Shown: piece by piece, positions 62,441 to 64,000 of the stretch
How the letters are laid out: each line of letters opens with the position of its first letter
Numbering within the stretch: the stretch's first letter is position 1
From: Ignavibacteriales bacterium
GTDB taxonomy: Bacteria > Bacteroidota > Ignavibacteria > Ignavibacteriales > Ignavibacteriaceae
Direction of reading: 5' to 3'
Assembly (NCBI GenBank): GCA_015709675.1
Contig: CP054182.1
Span: 1-64,000, forward strand
Length of the DNA: 64,000 nt
The notes under the pieces: generated by a model
What the model was told of the DNA's origin: nothing
Seen by the model: the letters and a program-made list of their open reading frames with translations, nothing else
The model's database searches: none
Program-made: the position numbers and the translations under genes

Positions 62441-62482
62441 AAAGATTAAGAATGAATAATGAATAATGAAGAAAAGAATAAT
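62441..62482. repeat. Heptanucleotide repeat tract
   Basis: Six 7-base units: AAAGATT, AAGAATG, AATAATG, AATAATG, AAGAAAA, GAATAAT. It lies about 28 bases 3' of the stop codon (minus strand) of the T9SS protein gene at 62510. Confidence 0.65.
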
Positions 62483-62509
62483 TATTCATTCCGCCGCCGT
62501 GGATCACAA

Positions 62510-64000
62510 TTATTTTAGAAGGGTCATTTTCCTGGTAATGCTCTGCCCCTTGCCATAGCTGAGTTTGTAGATATATACTCCGCTTGCGTGGTTGGTGCCG
62601 TCAAAGGGAACAGTATATCTGCCTGCTGAGTAGCTGCCCGAAGCAAGTGTTGCGATCTCTTTGCCGAGGATGTCATATACTTTTAGTGTAACATCACTCT
62701 GCTCAGGGAGGGCAAACTCTATCATTGTAACAGGGTTAAACGGATTCGGATAATTCTGTGTAAGTGAATAGTCCTTTATCGGTTCTGCTCCGTTATAATG
62801 TATTCTCTTCAGACTGCCTTTTGCCTGCTCTTCAGCAGAGCGCACTCTGGTTATCAGAGAAGGAGTAAGTTCGGCTGATGTGAACGGTATCAGACGTAGC
62901 CGGACAAGCCGTGAACCAATGCCCGCCGTGTTTACTTCATAACTGATATTGTCATATTTTGTCAGGTCGTTCTGGGTAAAGGTGATATTATCATACTCAC
63001 CCAATACCTCACCGCTGTTGCTGTCCTCGAGAACAAGTCGGAAGTTTACTTCGCCTGCTGCTCCTAATACTGCCGAGCAGGAACCAGTATCTACTGCACG
63101 GTACTGTACTGAGTACATAAAGCCGGACTGATTCTCAAGCATAAAGGGGTCACTCACCAGATACTGCTTCAATTCTTCAAGTCCGGTTAGCCGCATAGTA
63201 TCAGGTATTACCGGAAAGAAAACCGGTGCATTGTTAACTGATATATCTCCGAACGAAAACATAAACTGTGCGTTTCCTGAGTAGAGCACACCGGAACGGG
63301 CTGCTGTCATATTATTTAATTGCTCTTTCTGAAGGGTATTAACAAACTGGCTCTTTCCGAAATAATATGGCGTTGAGCCGGTGTGAAGGGCATACCCGAA
63401 CATATTAGAAAACAGCCCTGCGTTGTTCAGTTCGATGGCTGAACCTGTTGTATTCAGGGTGTATTCCGAATAGAAGTTTGTGTTTCGCATCAGTTTGTTC
63501 TGGTAGCCGGAACCGTTTTCCTGCGCCCAGGCGATGGCATAACCGGGAGTACCTTCAAGACGGTTTATGTTTGCGTGCACAACATTTGAGCCGTAAGACC
63601 AGGATGAGGGATTGTCTAACGCACGGAAAACAGTTTCGCGGTAGATAGTTTGGGTCTGGGTTCCTGAGGTGCTTCCCATTTTCCCCATCTCACCTTGTGC
63701 ATCATATAGGTAACCAATCCAGGCAACTCTGGGGATATCATCGCTGGTGATTGAGGTAATGGAGGGTTTATAGTTTTTGGTATAGCCGCATCCGTTTGAA
63801 ACATTCACCTGAGCGGGGAAGGTAAATCCGCTGCCATTCCACTGAATTTTCTGATAAAGAATATGGCTGATAGATTCTGACTCAAGCCCCTGCTGCCAGA
63901 CAAGGTGGATATTAGTGGGATCTCCGGACGGTTTTGTTGAAACCGCTGGGTTTACAGATTTTATAGTTGTACCGCTTATTAAATCATCATTACCATAATC
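62510..64000 (-). CDS. T9SS-sorted secreted protein, C-terminal part (runs off the window)
   Basis: The frame is open from the window edge (64000) to the stop at 62510, 496 residues; no start is needed inside the window, so an internal GTG at 63808 is not the real start. The visible part is Asn/Ser/Thr-rich (DPTNIHLVWQQGLESESISH, IPRVAWIGYLYDAQG), suggesting beta-propeller-like repeats, and ends in a T9SS domain: NYPNPFNPVTMIEFALPEQS ... ASGVYIYKLSYGKG ... RKMTLLK. It is predicted to be exported to the cell surface. I recognise no enzyme domain. A heptamer tract follows the stop. Confidence 0.85.
   Translation of the reverse strand, partial: DYGNDDLISGTTIKSVNPAVSTKPSGDPTNIHLVWQQGLESESISHILYQKIQWNGSGFTFPAQVNVSNGCGYTKNYKPSITSITSDDIPRVAWIGYLYDAQGEMGKMGSTSGTQTQTIYRETVFRALDNPSSWSYGSNVVHANINRLEGTPGYAIAWAQENGSGYQNKLMRNTNFYSEYTLNTTGSAIELNNAGLFSNMFGYALHTGSTPYYFGKSQFVNTLQKEQLNNMTAARSGVLYSGNAQFMFSFGDISVNNAPVFFPVIPDTMRLTGLEELKQYLVSDPFMLENQSGFMYSVQYRAVDTGSCSAVLGAAGEVNFRLVLEDSNSGEVLGEYDNITFTQNDLTKYDNISYEVNTAGIGSRLVRLRLIPFTSAELTPSLITRVRSAEEQAKGSLKRIHYNGAEPIKDYSLTQNYPNPFNPVTMIEFALPEQSDVTLKVYDILGKEIATLASGSYSAGRYTVPFDGTNHASGVYIYKLSYGKGQSITRKMTLLK

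Noticed and set aside
1-64000. T9SS secretion machinery (Por/Gld/Spr genes) in the window
   Set aside because: Only cargo with sorting domains was found; no machinery component was recognised.

Overview
The window looks like chromosomal DNA of an Ignavibacteria-like member of the Bacteroidota/Chlorobi group. The basis is indirect: at least four secreted proteins end in the type IX secretion (T9SS) C-terminal sorting domain with the NYPNPFNP signature typical of that lineage, and there are SusB-like GH97, DUF6132, 7TM-DISM kinase and OMP_b-brl_3 families. No rRNA or phylogenetic marker confirms this. Both ends cut through secreted-protein genes (1-630 and 62510-64000).

Layout. 1-3.4 kb: start of a secreted protein, a secreted alpha/beta hydrolase, a DUF302-DUF6132 gene pair and a membrane protein. 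3.9-15.1 kb: secreted GH97 alpha-glucosidase, a T9SS-targeted M1 aminopeptidase, a 7TM sensor kinase and NarL-type regulator facing each other, a 12-repeat T9SS surface protein with a strong palindrome upstream, and a 22-codon relic of another T9SS gene. 15.5-17.0 kb: a TPR protein. 17.4-18.15 kb: one intact tRNA-Lys(UUU) inside an array of decayed tRNA-Lys copies in which TCCCGACATGTCGGGA-type palindromes have replaced fixed segments of the tRNA. 18.35-25 kb: MgtE, GNAT, DinB, PhoH, a lipoprotein hydrolase and an outer-membrane barrel. 25-31.4 kb: a co-oriented group (GbsR/MarR regulator; FabG; divergent KAS III; sodium:solute symporter; acyl-CoA synthetase; duplicated-domain lipoprotein) with near-identical inverted repeats upstream of both the regulator and fabG. 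31.7-34.8 kb: GH13 enzyme and phosphoglucose isomerase. 35.3-38.2 kb: a truncated TIGR03790-like gene and a YCF48-repeat T9SS protein. 38.8-39.65 kb: a gene-free block holding nested inverted repeats between two exact 28-bp direct repeats. 39.7-47.6 kb: SDR enzyme, a very large lamin-tail surface protein and a TonB-type receptor. 47.6-54.5 kb: an operon of glycosyltransferase, NAD kinase, thioredoxin-like protein, five-PAS hybrid kinase and RsbU-type phosphatase. 54.75-62.26 kb: a tightly coupled surface polysaccharide operon (flippase, CgeB-like transferase, DUF268, GT2, two GT4, initiating phosphotransferase).

The most unusual material is non-coding: the tRNA-Lys/palindrome array, the 28-bp-repeat-bounded block, and short tracts with an exact 7-bp period at five intergenic places, mostly next to gene ends. 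The best regulatory prediction is a GbsR-type operator shared by regulator and target operon. No CRISPR array, transposase, rRNA or recognisable riboswitch was seen. All functions are read from sequence by eye; no database search was run.
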